Of a DNA stretch of 64,000 nucleotides, positions 17,269-26,230 are shown piece by piece. The notes beneath the pieces were generated by a model. That model was not told where the DNA came from. It saw only the letters and a list, made by a program, of their open reading frames with translations, and made no database searches. Origin of the DNA: HGM04593 sp045631205 (GTDB taxonomy: Bacteria > Bacteroidota > Bacteroidia > Bacteroidales > Bacteroidaceae); assembly GCA_045631205.1 (NCBI GenBank), contig JAZQUI010000036.1, positions 62,001 to 126,000 of the forward strand. The letters are read 5' to 3'. Both the position numbers and the translations under genes were made by a program. Within the stretch, counting starts at the first letter, position 1. Each line of letters starts with the position of its first letter.

Positions 17269-19146
17269 TTATCTCTCCTTCTCAATCTCGTCCTCTATCA
17301 GGTGTATCTTTTTAAGGATTACCTGAGCGTCGTTTTTGAGTTTTTCCATCTTCTGTTTCATGACATCTACAAGGCTCTGCCCTTTTTTGTTTGATGTGCT
17401 CAAGAAACCGAGGTTGTTTTCATAGGTCGCAATCTCGGCTTTGAGGTTCTCGTATTGACGTATGAGTCGCTCACGCTCGCGTTGCAGGCTGTTTCCTCCT
17501 TTGGCAATATTGCTACGGAAATCGGCCAATTTGCGCTCGGTTGCATTTGCTTGCAATCTTCCATGGAGAGCGTTTATGGCTTGGCGGTATTCCTTATATA
17601 TATTGTCTTTCTCTTTAAAGGGAACATGTCCAATCTTGTTCCATTGCTGTATGAGTGCGTTGAGTTCTTTTGTCTGTGCGCTTTCTTCGGCAGTAGGGTC
17701 TATGGCGAGAATGCTTTCTATTATAGTGCGTTTCTGTTTCAGGTTTTCCTGCTCGATTTTGCGTTGTGAAGAGTTTGCGGCATTGCGTCTCTCGAAGAAT
17801 GTGTCACAAGCCGAAACAAAGCGTTTCCACAAAGCATCGGAATATTTGGGTGCTACGGGGCCTGTCTCTTTCCACTCTTTTTGCAGAGCCGTGAGGCGTT
17901 CTGCAGTCTCTTTCCACTCCTCGCTGTCTTTCAGTTGTTCGGCTTTCTCGCAGAGCAATGTCTTTTTCTCAAGGTTGGCAACGAGGGTGTTCTTTACCTC
18001 TTTATAATAGTCGCTCTTGCTCTTGAAGAATTTATCACAAGCGGCACGGAAACGCTCGAATATTTTGATGTTCATCTTTTGGGGTGCGAAGCCAATCTCT
18101 TTCCATTGTGCTTGCAGCTCCAAAATCTTCTCGGTAGCGGCATTCCACTCCTGGTAACTTGTGAATGATGCGAGGTCCATTGTCTCAATCTCCTCGCATA
18201 GTTTTGTCTTTTTCTCGAGGTTTATATTTTCCTGCTCTTTCTTGCTTTCAAAATGCTCCTGGTGACGGCGGTTGATGGTTGTGGATGCAGTCTTGAAACG
18301 TGTCCACACCTCTTCGCGCAACTCTGGTGCCACGGGGCCTATCTCGCGGAACTCGTTGTGCAGTTGTTGCAATTGACGGAAAGCGCCTATTACATCCTCG
18401 CTTGTGGTAAGTGCCTCGGCAGCTTCGCATATACGGGTTTTGGCTTCGAGGTTTTTCTTGAAGTCGTATTCGCGGAATTCGTGGTTTATCTTTATTACAT
18501 CGTAGAACTGCTCACAAAGCAACTGGTACTGTTTCCACAGGTCAGTGACTTTGTCTTGTGGTATATTTTTAATCTCTTTCCAACGATTCTGCAGGTTCTT
18601 GAATTCTGCGCTGTCGGGTTTTTCTTGCGCAGCTTTTTCAACAAGTACCTGTAGCTGGTCGAGAAGCGATAGTTTTGTTGTATAGTTGGCCTGTTGTTCC
18701 TCTTCCTGTGCTTTAAGCCACGCATTACGTTTGGCTTTTATACGGTTCATTGCCTCTTTGAAAGGTTCTTCGAGAGGGTCGTTTGCTGGAATGAACATAT
18801 GTTCCTCACCACCTTCGGCAACAAATTTCTTGCGTGCTGCGTCAATCTCGGCAGTGCGCAGGCGGTAGAAGAGCATCTTCAGATTTTCGGTTTCGGCTTT
18901 GCAGTTGAGTATGTCTTCCTCTTCGGCGATAGTCTCTATACGCGACAAAATATCCTGACGTGTTGCCGGTTGCAAGTTCTCGGTGTTGTTTGTTTCACTC
19001 TCGGTTGCGGGTTCGGTGGCAACCGCTTCTTCTGTGTTGTTTTGTTCTACTACTTGCTCGGGCATAGCGGCGTTTACAGCCTGTTCAGGGGATGTCGTAA
19101 TGCTTTGCTCGTCGAGCTGAACATTCGATTTTTTTGTTTCACTCAT
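17269..19146 (-). CDS. DUF349 domain-containing coiled protein
   Basis: Cytosolic, highly charged helical protein of 625 residues. After an acidic Glu/Thr/Asn-rich tail (about 1-65), at least five DUF349 repeats can be seen. Each has a W-[KN]-x-I/T-G-x-[AV]-P core followed by a helix ending in F-F or similar: WKEIKNIPQDK, FREIGPVAPEL, WKEIGFAPQKM, WKETGPVAPKY and WNKIGHVPFKE. The C-terminus is a predicted coiled coil. The biochemical role of DUF349 is not established. It is downstream of mgtE and rsmA on the same strand but has its own consensus -7 element. Confidence 0.85.
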   Translation of the reverse strand: MSETKKSNVQLDEQSITTSPEQAVNAAMPEQVVEQNNTEEAVATEPATESETNNTENLQPATRQDILSRIETIAEEEDILNCKAETENLKMLFYRLRTAEIDAARKKFVAEGGEEHMFIPANDPLEEPFKEAMNRIKAKRNAWLKAQEEEQQANYTTKLSLLDQLQVLVEKAAQEKPDSAEFKNLQNRWKEIKNIPQDKVTDLWKQYQLLCEQFYDVIKINHEFREYDFKKNLEAKTRICEAAEALTTSEDVIGAFRQLQQLHNEFREIGPVAPELREEVWTRFKTASTTINRRHQEHFESKKEQENINLEKKTKLCEEIETMDLASFTSYQEWNAATEKILELQAQWKEIGFAPQKMNIKIFERFRAACDKFFKSKSDYYKEVKNTLVANLEKKTLLCEKAEQLKDSEEWKETAERLTALQKEWKETGPVAPKYSDALWKRFVSACDTFFERRNAANSSQRKIEQENLKQKRTIIESILAIDPTAEESAQTKELNALIQQWNKIGHVPFKEKDNIYKEYRQAINALHGRLQANATERKLADFRSNIAKGGNSLQRERERLIRQYENLKAEIATYENNLGFLSTSNKKGQSLVDVMKQKMEKLKNDAQVILKKIHLIEDEIEKER

Positions 19147-19192
19147 CTGCTTAAAATGTTAAGTTGTTTGTATATGTCGATTGCGACAATTA

Positions 19193-19200
19193 CAAATGTA
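19193..19200 (-). promoter_or_regulatory. -7 promoter element for the DUF349 gene
   Basis: Minus-strand TACATTTG, a full match to TAnnTTTG, lies 47 nt upstream of the DUF349 start. No clear TTTG was found at the -33 position. Confidence 0.45.
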
Positions 19201-19239
19201 ATGATTTTTTTCTAAAATAACTATTTTTATTGTATAGTT

Positions 19240-20592
19240 TTATGTCAAGAGATTACTCAATATCATTGAGATTATCATGTAGAATGTCATACCGCTTATG
19301 TCGTTTATAATCTGTATGAAAGGGCCAGTGGCGACTGCGGGGTTAATATCCATCCTTTCGAGTACGAGTGGTACAAGAGTTCCGAAGCCCGAAGCAAAGA
19401 GTATTACGACAAAGAGACTCAAAGGTACCGAGAGGGTTACAATGTCGGTTCCACCATATATGAGAAAGTTGTAGGCATATACCATAAGTGAGAGTATAGT
19501 GGCATTGATTAAGGCTACTACCATCTCCTTTGCAAGGTGGTGGAATGTGTGCTGCGGGTCTAACGAGTTGTTGGCCAGTCCCTGTACAACGATTGCCGAC
19601 GATTGTGTACCTACATTTCCTCCCATACCTGCAAGCAACGGTATGAAGAGTGCCATTTCGGGGTGGTTACCAAGCGTGCTGTCGAAACAGTTGAGCAGCA
19701 ACGACGAACCAATTCCTCCCAGCATACCTACAAGCAACCACGGCAAGCGCGCGCTTGTCTGTTTGAAGACGGTATCGTCGCTCTCGATGTCTTGGGTAAG
19801 ACCGGCGGTAAGTTGCTGGTCGTGCTCGGTCTGCTCGCGCACCTCGTCCATAATGTCATCGACGGTGATTTGTCCCACCAAGCGATTGATTTTATCAACG
19901 ACCGGTATTGCCACGAGGTTGTATTTCTCAATGAGCAGGGTTACTTCGTCAATGGGTGTATCTACATCTACACTTACCACTTTGCGGCTCATAACGTGCT
20001 TTACTTTTGAAACCGAGGGGCTGGTGACCATCTTTTTCAGCGGGAAAAGACCGCAAAGGCGTTCGTCGTCGTCAACTACGTATATGTAGTAGATTTCGTC
20101 CATATCCTCGGCCTGGCTGCGCATCTCTTTGAGACATTCGGGCATACTCCAGTTCTCGTTCACCACCACCATTTCGGTACTCATAAGTCCTCCGGCAGTG
20201 TCTTCGTCATATTGCAGAAGGTCGACAATGTCGCCAGCTTGTTCTATGTCTTTGATGTGCGAGAGCACCTCCTCTTGTTTCTCTTCGTCCATATCACGGA
20301 TAATTTCAACGGCGTCGTCGGTATCCATGTAGTTGACGAAACGTTTGGCAATAGCCTCGGAGGGGAGTTCTTCGAGCAGTTCGTTACGCATATCCTCGTC
20401 CATTTCTGTGAGGGCGTCGGCGGCTCTTTCGTTGTCGAGTTGGCGGTAGAGGAAGCGTGCCTCTTCAATGTCGAGCTCAATACAGAGCTCGGCTATGTCG
20501 GCAGGGTGGAGCTTCGAAATATTCTCTTGCAGCAGTACCGAGTCTTTTCTCTCGATTAGCTCTTTTATGTAGCTGATATATTCTTTTGTCAT
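19240..20592 (-). CDS. mgtE: magnesium transporter MgtE
   Basis: Mg2+ channel of 450 residues. The N-terminal superhelical domain (about 1-130) contains the repeated LHPADIAEL and LEELPSEAIAKRF motifs. Two CBS domains follow (about 130-255), with a linking helix to a C-terminal membrane domain of five helices (about 280-450). The latter includes PLLAGMGGNVGTQSS, the family's pore-region signature. Cytosolic Mg2+ binding to the N and CBS domains gates the channel. It follows rsmA by 19 nt on the same strand, likely in one transcript. Confidence 0.96.
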   Translation of the reverse strand: MTKEYISYIKELIERKDSVLLQENISKLHPADIAELCIELDIEEARFLYRQLDNERAADALTEMDEDMRNELLEELPSEAIAKRFVNYMDTDDAVEIIRDMDEEKQEEVLSHIKDIEQAGDIVDLLQYDEDTAGGLMSTEMVVVNENWSMPECLKEMRSQAEDMDEIYYIYVVDDDERLCGLFPLKKMVTSPSVSKVKHVMSRKVVSVDVDTPIDEVTLLIEKYNLVAIPVVDKINRLVGQITVDDIMDEVREQTEHDQQLTAGLTQDIESDDTVFKQTSARLPWLLVGMLGGIGSSLLLNCFDSTLGNHPEMALFIPLLAGMGGNVGTQSSAIVVQGLANNSLDPQHTFHHLAKEMVVALINATILSLMVYAYNFLIYGGTDIVTLSVPLSLFVVILFASGFGTLVPLVLERMDINPAVATGPFIQIINDISGMTFYMIISMILSNLLT

Positions 20593-20611
20593 TTTGTTGG
20601 CCTCCCGTGGT

Positions 20612-21397
20612 TTATGCGAGCTCGTGTTCTACTTGAAGGGTGAGTTCTATGAATTCTTCTATCGATAGTTGCTCGGGTCGCTTGTCAAGTATGGGGTTGG
20701 CGAGCAGGGGTGACTCTTTGCCCACTATCTGCTGTATTGAATTACGCATCTTCTTTCGGCGCTGGTTGAAGGTGCCTTTTACAATTTTCTTGAAAAGTTC
20801 TTCGTCGCAGGGCATTGAAGTGCGGTTGTTGCGTTTCATTATTACCACAGCGCTTTTTACCTTTGGTGGTGGTGAGAATACGTTTTCGTGTACGGTGAAG
20901 AGGTATTCCACATCGTACCACAATTGCACAAGGATGCTTAATATTCCATAGGCTTTTGTACCCGGGCGGGCAGCAAGGCGTTCGCCCACCTCCTTCTGTA
21001 TCATACCGCTGCAATATGGTATATGCTCCTTGTTGTCGAGCATTTTGAAGAATATCTGACTCGAAATATTGTAAGGGTAGTTGCCTATTAGCATAAACTG
21101 GTTTCCGTCGAAAATGCGGTCGAGGTGCATCTTTAGAAAATCGTCGGGGATTATGTTATCCTCTCCAAGCTGTGGCAGGTTCTTGCAAAGGTAGCTTACC
21201 GACTCCTCGTCAATCTCCACAACCTTTACCGGACGGTCCTTTTCGAGCAGGAAATTTGTAAGTACGCCCATACCCGGGCCTACTTCGAGAACCGGCATAC
21301 CGGGACAAACGTCAACGGTGTCGGCTATATCACGGGCAATCTGCATATCGATGAGAAAGTGCTGCCCGAGGCGTTTCTTGGCTGTTACTGCTTTCAT
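20612..21397 (-). CDS. rsmA: 16S rRNA (adenine1518/1519-N6)-dimethyltransferase RsmA
   Basis: SAM-dependent dimethylation of the two adjacent adenines in the 3' terminal loop of 16S rRNA (KsgA family). The protein has 261 residues. It starts with the family's RLGQHFL motif, then EVGPGMGVLT (SAM motif I), and GNYPYNIS carries the catalytic NPxY-like loop in its usual NYPY form. A small C-terminal helical domain follows. It is divergent from the flippase-like gene and upstream of mgtE. Confidence 0.96.
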   Translation of the reverse strand: MKAVTAKKRLGQHFLIDMQIARDIADTVDVCPGMPVLEVGPGMGVLTNFLLEKDRPVKVVEIDEESVSYLCKNLPQLGEDNIIPDDFLKMHLDRIFDGNQFMLIGNYPYNISSQIFFKMLDNKEHIPYCSGMIQKEVGERLAARPGTKAYGILSILVQLWYDVEYLFTVHENVFSPPPKVKSAVVIMKRNNRTSMPCDEELFKKIVKGTFNQRRKKMRNSIQQIVGKESPLLANPILDKRPEQLSIEEFIELTLQVEHELA

Positions 21398-21444
21398 AAG
21401 CGGTTATTTTCTTTAAAACAACTTTTATTATCCCGTTTTTTCAC

Positions 21445-21452
21445 TATCTTTG
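21445..21452 (+). promoter_or_regulatory. -7 promoter element upstream of the LPG-synthase-TM protein
   Basis: TATCTTTG, a full match to TAnnTTTG, in the divergent region between rsmA and the membrane protein gene. Transcription would begin around 21457. Confidence 0.5.
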
Positions 21453-21500
21453 CAATAAGCGACACGTATATTGCTTTCGTTGCTTAACGGGTGCCTTTAT

Positions 21501-22565
21501 ATGAAACAACACTGTTGTTTGCCGGTTGCTCACATTATTGCAAAGGTATATAAAACTATCAATTTTGCTCCTAAACTTGTGAAAAAGATTTTAAATAATA
21601 TTATAAAAAGTTTCCTGCCGCTTCTTTTGGGGGTGGTTATCCTTTATTGGATTTACAGGGAGTTTGATTTTTCGCTTGTTGGCGGGGCTTTGAGAGATAT
21701 GAATCTCTTTTGGTTCACAATCTCACTCTTGTTTGGTGTTTTTAGTCACGTTTTGCGCGGGTGGCGTTGGTTGCTCACATTGGCACCCCTTGGTCACAAA
21801 CCGCGTCGCGATGTGTGCGTGTACTCTATTTTCATTGCCTATGCTGCTAATCTTGTTCTGCCGCGTGTGGGCGAGGTTTCGCGTTGTGCGGTGCTTTCAA
21901 GGTATGACGATGTGCCTTTTGCTTTGTCATTGGGAACGGTTGTGACAGAGCGTCTTATAGATACTGTTATGGTGGTCTTGATTACCGTTGCGGCAGTGTT
22001 GTTGCAGTGGAATATTTTTTTCTCTTTCCTGACACAATCGTGTGGCGGGCTCGGAAGTTTTGATATACTTTCCACAGCCGGTGGCCCGTTGGTGATAGCT
22101 CTTTCTTTGGTGGCTCTTGCGGTGCTTGTTTTTGCTCTTGCTCGCAAGCTGTCGCTATGGACAAAAGTGCGCTCTTTCTTCCATCGTTTTACCGAGGGAA
22201 TGTGTTCGCTGGCAAAGATGGAGAGAGGGTGGTTGTTTGTGTTTGAAACAGTTGGTATATGGTTCTGCTATTTTATGCAGTTTTATCTATGTTTCTTCTG
22301 CTTCTCTTCCACTAGTTCTTTGTCACTTGCTGCCGGGTTGTTACTCTTTGTGGCCGGTAGTATTGCGGTGGTGGTGCCCACTCCTAACGGTGCCGGGCCA
22401 TGGCATTACGTGATAATAGAAATTATGGTCATTTATGGCCTGACAACAACCGATGCTTCGCTTTTTGCGTTAATAGTTCACTCGTCGCAGACATTGCTTG
22501 TTGCTTTGTTGGGTGTGGTGGGTATCGCATTCTTGCAGATGAAAAAATGTATAACAATTAAATGA
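21501..22565 (+). CDS. flippase-like membrane protein (lysylphosphatidylglycerol synthase TM domain)
   Basis: Polytopic inner-membrane protein related to the membrane domain of MprF (UPF0104), with about eight hydrophobic helices. Family-like features are RGWRWLLTLAPLG, ANLVLPRVGEVSRCAVLSR and VVPTPNGAGPWHY. It lacks the soluble aminoacyl-transferase domain of true MprF, so lipid or polyprenyl-linked substrate flipping is only inferred. Start choice is uncertain: the ATG at 21501 is used here. The family's usual N-terminus (KKILNNIIKSF) aligns better with the in-frame GTG at 21579. pepD follows 7 nt downstream. Confidence 0.82.
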   Translation: MKQHCCLPVAHIIAKVYKTINFAPKLVKKILNNIIKSFLPLLLGVVILYWIYREFDFSLVGGALRDMNLFWFTISLLFGVFSHVLRGWRWLLTLAPLGHKPRRDVCVYSIFIAYAANLVLPRVGEVSRCAVLSRYDDVPFALSLGTVVTERLIDTVMVVLITVAAVLLQWNIFFSFLTQSCGGLGSFDILSTAGGPLVIALSLVALAVLVFALARKLSLWTKVRSFFHRFTEGMCSLAKMERGWLFVFETVGIWFCYFMQFYLCFFCFSSTSSLSLAAGLLLFVAGSIAVVVPTPNGAGPWHYVIIEIMVIYGLTTTDASLFALIVHSSQTLLVALLGVVGIAFLQMKKCITIK

Positions 22566-22572
22566 TATTATT

Positions 22573-24030
22573 ATGGCTTTGACAATTAAAGATTTATCGC
22601 CCCGTGAGGTGTGGAAACACTTTGAGGCTGTTACGCAGATACCCCGTCCGTCGGGATATATGCAGGAGATTCAGAAATTCCTTCTAGATTGGGGAAAGAG
22701 TATCGGTGTTGAGACTTGGCAGGATGAGGTTGGTAACATAATTATGCGTAAGCCTGCGACTCCCGGTCTTGAGAACCGCAAGGGTATCATATTGCAGGCG
22801 CATATGGATATGGTGCCTCAAAAGACTCCCGAAAGCAAACACGATTTCCTCAAAGATCCCATTAAGACAATTGTGAAGGGTGACTGGCTTTATGCCGACG
22901 ACACAACTCTTGGTGCCGACAACGGTATTGGCGTTGCTGCCATTATGGCGGTGATGGAGGATAACTCTATGCAGCACGGCCCCTTGGAGGCGCTCTTTAC
23001 AGTTGATGAGGAGACCGGCCTTTTTGGTGCTTTCGGTCTTAAAGCAGGCGAGCTTGAAGGAAGAGTTCTTCTGAATCTCGACTCGGAAGAGGAGGGTGTT
23101 ATGTATATTGGTTGTGCCGGTGGTATCGACTTCTCTGCCAAAATGGAGTTTATGGCCGAAGAACCCATTGAAGATGATATTGCAGTGAAGGTTTCTCTTC
23201 GCGGTTTGCGTGGTGGTCACTCTGGTGTGGAGATAAACGAAGGTCGCGGCAATGCCAACAAACTTATGGCGCGTTTCTTGCGTGAGGCTATCGACGAGTG
23301 TGGTGTAAGCCTTGCAAGCTGGAATGGCGGAAATATGCGTAATGCTATCCCTGCAAGTTGTGAGGTAGTTGTTACTCTTCCCGATGAGGCTGTAGGTGAA
23401 CTCACCGATATTGCTGCAAAGTACGAGGCTCTTTTCAATAGCGAGTATGCCGGCATAGAGGAGGGCATAACTCTTCGCGTAGAGGCAACCGAAATGCCCG
23501 ATAATGTTGTTCCCGAAGAAATTGAGGAGAATTTGCTTGACGCAGTGCTTGCTTGTCACAATGGTCCTTTGCGCTTTATTCCTTCTATTCCCGATACAGT
23601 TGAGACATCGAGCAACCTGTCTATAATAAGTATAGCCGATGGCTTTGCTGAGGTTGATATTCTCATCCGCAGTTCTTGCGAGTCTATGAAAGAGTATCTC
23701 GCATTGCAGTTGTCTAGTTGTTTTGCGATGGCCGGAATGAAGGTTGAACTTAGCGGCAGCTACACCGGTTGGCAGCCCAATGTGAAATCTCCCCTTTTGG
23801 CGAGTGTAAAAGAGGTATATAATAATTTGTTTGGTAAAGAGCCCGAGGTCCGTGTGATTCATGCCGGTCTTGAATGCGGTATTCTGTCAACAAACTATCC
23901 CGATATGGATATGATATCTTTCGGCCCCACGCTTCTTTCTCCCCACTCTCCCACAGAGCGTATAGAGATTGCTTCGGTCGATAAATTCTATTCGTTGATC
24001 AAGACTTTGGTTATAAACGGAGTTAAGTAA
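22573..24030 (+). CDS. pepD: aminoacyl-histidine dipeptidase (M20 family, PepD-like)
   Basis: Zinc dipeptidase that cleaves Xaa-His and other dipeptides in the cytosol, 485 residues, matching the PepD length. The catalytic M20 motifs are visible: LQAHMDMVPQ (metal His and Asp), DDTTLGADNGIGVA with the bridging Asp, and DEETGLFGAFGL with the catalytic Glu. The lid domain contains LRGGHSGVEI. A C-terminal His ligand region is PHSPTERIEI. It ends with a strong terminator. The upstream membrane protein gene is 7 nt away. Confidence 0.95.
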   Translation: MALTIKDLSPREVWKHFEAVTQIPRPSGYMQEIQKFLLDWGKSIGVETWQDEVGNIIMRKPATPGLENRKGIILQAHMDMVPQKTPESKHDFLKDPIKTIVKGDWLYADDTTLGADNGIGVAAIMAVMEDNSMQHGPLEALFTVDEETGLFGAFGLKAGELEGRVLLNLDSEEEGVMYIGCAGGIDFSAKMEFMAEEPIEDDIAVKVSLRGLRGGHSGVEINEGRGNANKLMARFLREAIDECGVSLASWNGGNMRNAIPASCEVVVTLPDEAVGELTDIAAKYEALFNSEYAGIEEGITLRVEATEMPDNVVPEEIEENLLDAVLACHNGPLRFIPSIPDTVETSSNLSIISIADGFAEVDILIRSSCESMKEYLALQLSSCFAMAGMKVELSGSYTGWQPNVKSPLLASVKEVYNNLFGKEPEVRVIHAGLECGILSTNYPDMDMISFGPTLLSPHSPTERIEIASVDKFYSLIKTLVINGVK

Positions 24031-24048
24031 ATATTGAATAATTGTAAA

Positions 24049-24092
24049 AATAAGTGCACAGAAAGAAATATCCAGTGCACTTATTTTTTTTT
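24049..24092 (+). terminator. intrinsic terminator after pepD
   Basis: A perfect 11-bp stem (24049-24059 with 24075-24085) with a 15-nt loop runs directly into a long T-run (24084-24092). Confidence 0.88.
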
Positions 24093-24198
24093 AACCATAT
24101 CGCAAATAAAATACTTAAAAAATGTATAGTGAGATTTATTTTTTTGTATTTTTACGGCAGACAATAATTTTTTGTTAACATTATAAATTTATTAAAGT

Positions 24199-24657
24199 AT
24201 GAAAAAGAGTGTAAAACTTTTTGCAGTGTTGGCTTCTGCCGCAATTTTGTGTTCATCTTGTTTTGGTTCTTTCGGTTTGACCCGCAAAGTTTATAACTGG
24301 AACAGCACAGTTGGTGACAAATGGGTTAACGAACTTGTATTCCTTGGTTTGAACATTGTTCCTATTTACTGGTTGGCAAGTTTTGCTGATGTTGTAGTTC
24401 TTAACTCTATCGAGTTCTGGACAGGCGAAAACCCTGTTGCAGCAACAGGCGAGACTAAGATCGTGAAGAACAGTGCCGGTGAGGAGATTCAGATTACAGC
24501 TATGGAGAATGGCTACAACCTTACAAACGGCACCAGCGAGATGCAGCTTATCTACAACGAGGCTGAAATGAGCTGGAATGCTGTTTATGGCAACCAGACA
24601 ACAGAAATCGTTAAATTTGTTGACGACAACAACGCTTTGTTGTCTCTTGGCAAGTAA
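24199..24657 (+). CDS. DUF3332-family lipoprotein
   Basis: Secreted lipoprotein of 152 residues. The N-terminus MKKSVKLFAVLASAAI is followed by a lipobox-like SSC (Cys about residue 21). GSFGLTRKVYNWN and a hydrophobic stretch (LNIVPIYWLASFADVVVLNSIEFWTG) are typical of DUF3332, a family of unknown function. It lies between the pepD terminator and the flippase, which starts 9 nt after its stop. Confidence 0.8.
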   Translation: MKKSVKLFAVLASAAILCSSCFGSFGLTRKVYNWNSTVGDKWVNELVFLGLNIVPIYWLASFADVVVLNSIEFWTGENPVAATGETKIVKNSAGEEIQITAMENGYNLTNGTSEMQLIYNEAEMSWNAVYGNQTTEIVKFVDDNNALLSLGK

Positions 24658-24666
24658 TTTAATTGA

Positions 24667-26193
24667 ATGACGGAAGAAAAAACCGATATTCGTGATTGTG
24701 GGCAGGAAGATACCTCGTATGACCGTGTTCTTAAATACACCGGTGTGTTTGGCGGGGTACAGGTGCTTACGATGCTTGTTTCAGTGATACGTACCAAGCT
24801 TGCGGCTTGGTGGTTGAGCAAGGTGGGTATGGGTTTTTTTATGATGTACACGAATATAGCCTCTTTTGTTTCGAGTGCATCTAATGCCGGAGTTCCTTTC
24901 AGTGCTGTCAAGAATTTGTCGGAGATTTACGAAGAGGGTGATGCCGACAGAGTAAAATCCTATGTAAAGACAGTGCGTTCAATAAGCTTATGGACGGCGA
25001 TAATGGGGGCGCTTTTGTGCGTGCTTCTTGCGCCGCCCATAAGTTTTTTTGCATTCGATGGCGATTGGAGTTACTCTTTGGAGGTCGCTCTCCTTTCTCC
25101 TATGATTTTTGCAATTGCCGTAACAAATGGTGAGATATCCATTTTGAAGGCTACGCGCAAACTCAAGCGTGTCGCCGTGGTTTCGGCTGTGGGAGCAGTA
25201 CTCACTCTTGTGAGTGTGTTACCCTTTTTTTATTTATGGGGCAGCCGGGGTGTTATTCCGGCTCTTGTAATTAATGCCTTAGTACTTATGGTAGTACATC
25301 TTTATTACTCGATACCTCTTTTCCCCTGGCGTGTGAGTCTTCTTTCGCGTGAAGTGTGGAAACAAGGGCGTGATATGGTAAAACTTGGTTTGCCGTATGT
25401 GGTTGCAGGTGTACTCAATGCGCTTACAGCATTGGCTATACCTGCAATGCTGTTGAGTCTTGGTGATATGGATGATGTCGGGCTTTACAAGGTTGGCTAC
25501 GGTATTATGGTAGTGTATGCAGGTATTGTTTTCGTGGCAGTAGAGAGTGATTATTTTCCTCGCCTCTCGGCTGTTCACTCCAATCTGGGGCGTATGAATT
25601 TTGCCATAAATCAACAGGTGGATGTCTGTGTGTTGTTCATAGCTCCATTGTTGCTGTTTATGATGCTGGCAATGCCGCTCCTGATAGAGTTGCTGTATAG
25701 TGCTGAATTTCTCCCGGTGGCCGATATGGCGGTCTGCTCGGCATTCTATATGTTTTTTCGCGCTGTTATGTTGCCCATCGCTTATACCTCGCTTGCAAAA
25801 GGTGATACCCTCACCTATTTGACAATGGAGGTGGCATATGACATCTTTTCTTTTCTTCTTATTGTTGCGGGTTACTATTGGGGAGGAATCACAGGTACGG
25901 GTATTGCGCTTTCGCTTGCAAGCTTGCTCGATGTGCTGATGATTTCCATCTGCTACTCTCGTAAATATGGTTTCAGGTTTTTCCCCTCGACATTGCGTCT
26001 TGTTATTGTTCAGGCATTGTTGCTTGCCGCAGGAGTTTTTGTATGCATCTATGGCTCGCTGTTGTTTAGATGTGTATGTGGCGCAATTTTGCTCCTTGCC
26101 TCAGCTTTTTACTCTTTTGTGGTGTTACAAAAGAATACGGTTGCCTTAAAGTCTTTTAAGGAGAAAATTCTTAATAAGATAAATCGCAGATAA
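24667..26193 (+). CDS. O-antigen/polysaccharide flippase (Wzx-like, MATE/MVF superfamily)
   Basis: Inner-membrane protein of 508 residues with 12-14 predicted helices. Its start, GVFGGVQVLTMLVSVIRTKL, is like Wzx translocases that flip lipid-linked oligosaccharides. It is not in a polysaccharide gene cluster: neighbours are a DUF3332 lipoprotein and meaB. Its substrate, perhaps O-antigen or enterobacterial-common-antigen-like, is therefore unknown. Confidence 0.85.
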   Translation: MTEEKTDIRDCGQEDTSYDRVLKYTGVFGGVQVLTMLVSVIRTKLAAWWLSKVGMGFFMMYTNIASFVSSASNAGVPFSAVKNLSEIYEEGDADRVKSYVKTVRSISLWTAIMGALLCVLLAPPISFFAFDGDWSYSLEVALLSPMIFAIAVTNGEISILKATRKLKRVAVVSAVGAVLTLVSVLPFFYLWGSRGVIPALVINALVLMVVHLYYSIPLFPWRVSLLSREVWKQGRDMVKLGLPYVVAGVLNALTALAIPAMLLSLGDMDDVGLYKVGYGIMVVYAGIVFVAVESDYFPRLSAVHSNLGRMNFAINQQVDVCVLFIAPLLLFMMLAMPLLIELLYSAEFLPVADMAVCSAFYMFFRAVMLPIAYTSLAKGDTLTYLTMEVAYDIFSFLLIVAGYYWGGITGTGIALSLASLLDVLMISICYSRKYGFRFFPSTLRLVIVQALLLAAGVFVCIYGSLLFRCVCGAILLLASAFYSFVVLQKNTVALKSFKEKILNKINRR

Positions 26194-26230
26194 GTTTTTT
26201 TCTTGTCTGATAATATATAATCAAGTAAGT

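Noticed and set aside
22684..23862. 392-codon minus-strand ORF inside pepD
   Set aside because: It is fully antisense to a well-conserved dipeptidase gene, and its translation (rich in Cys, His, Tyr, Asn) has no family features. It is a by-product of codon bias in the sense gene.
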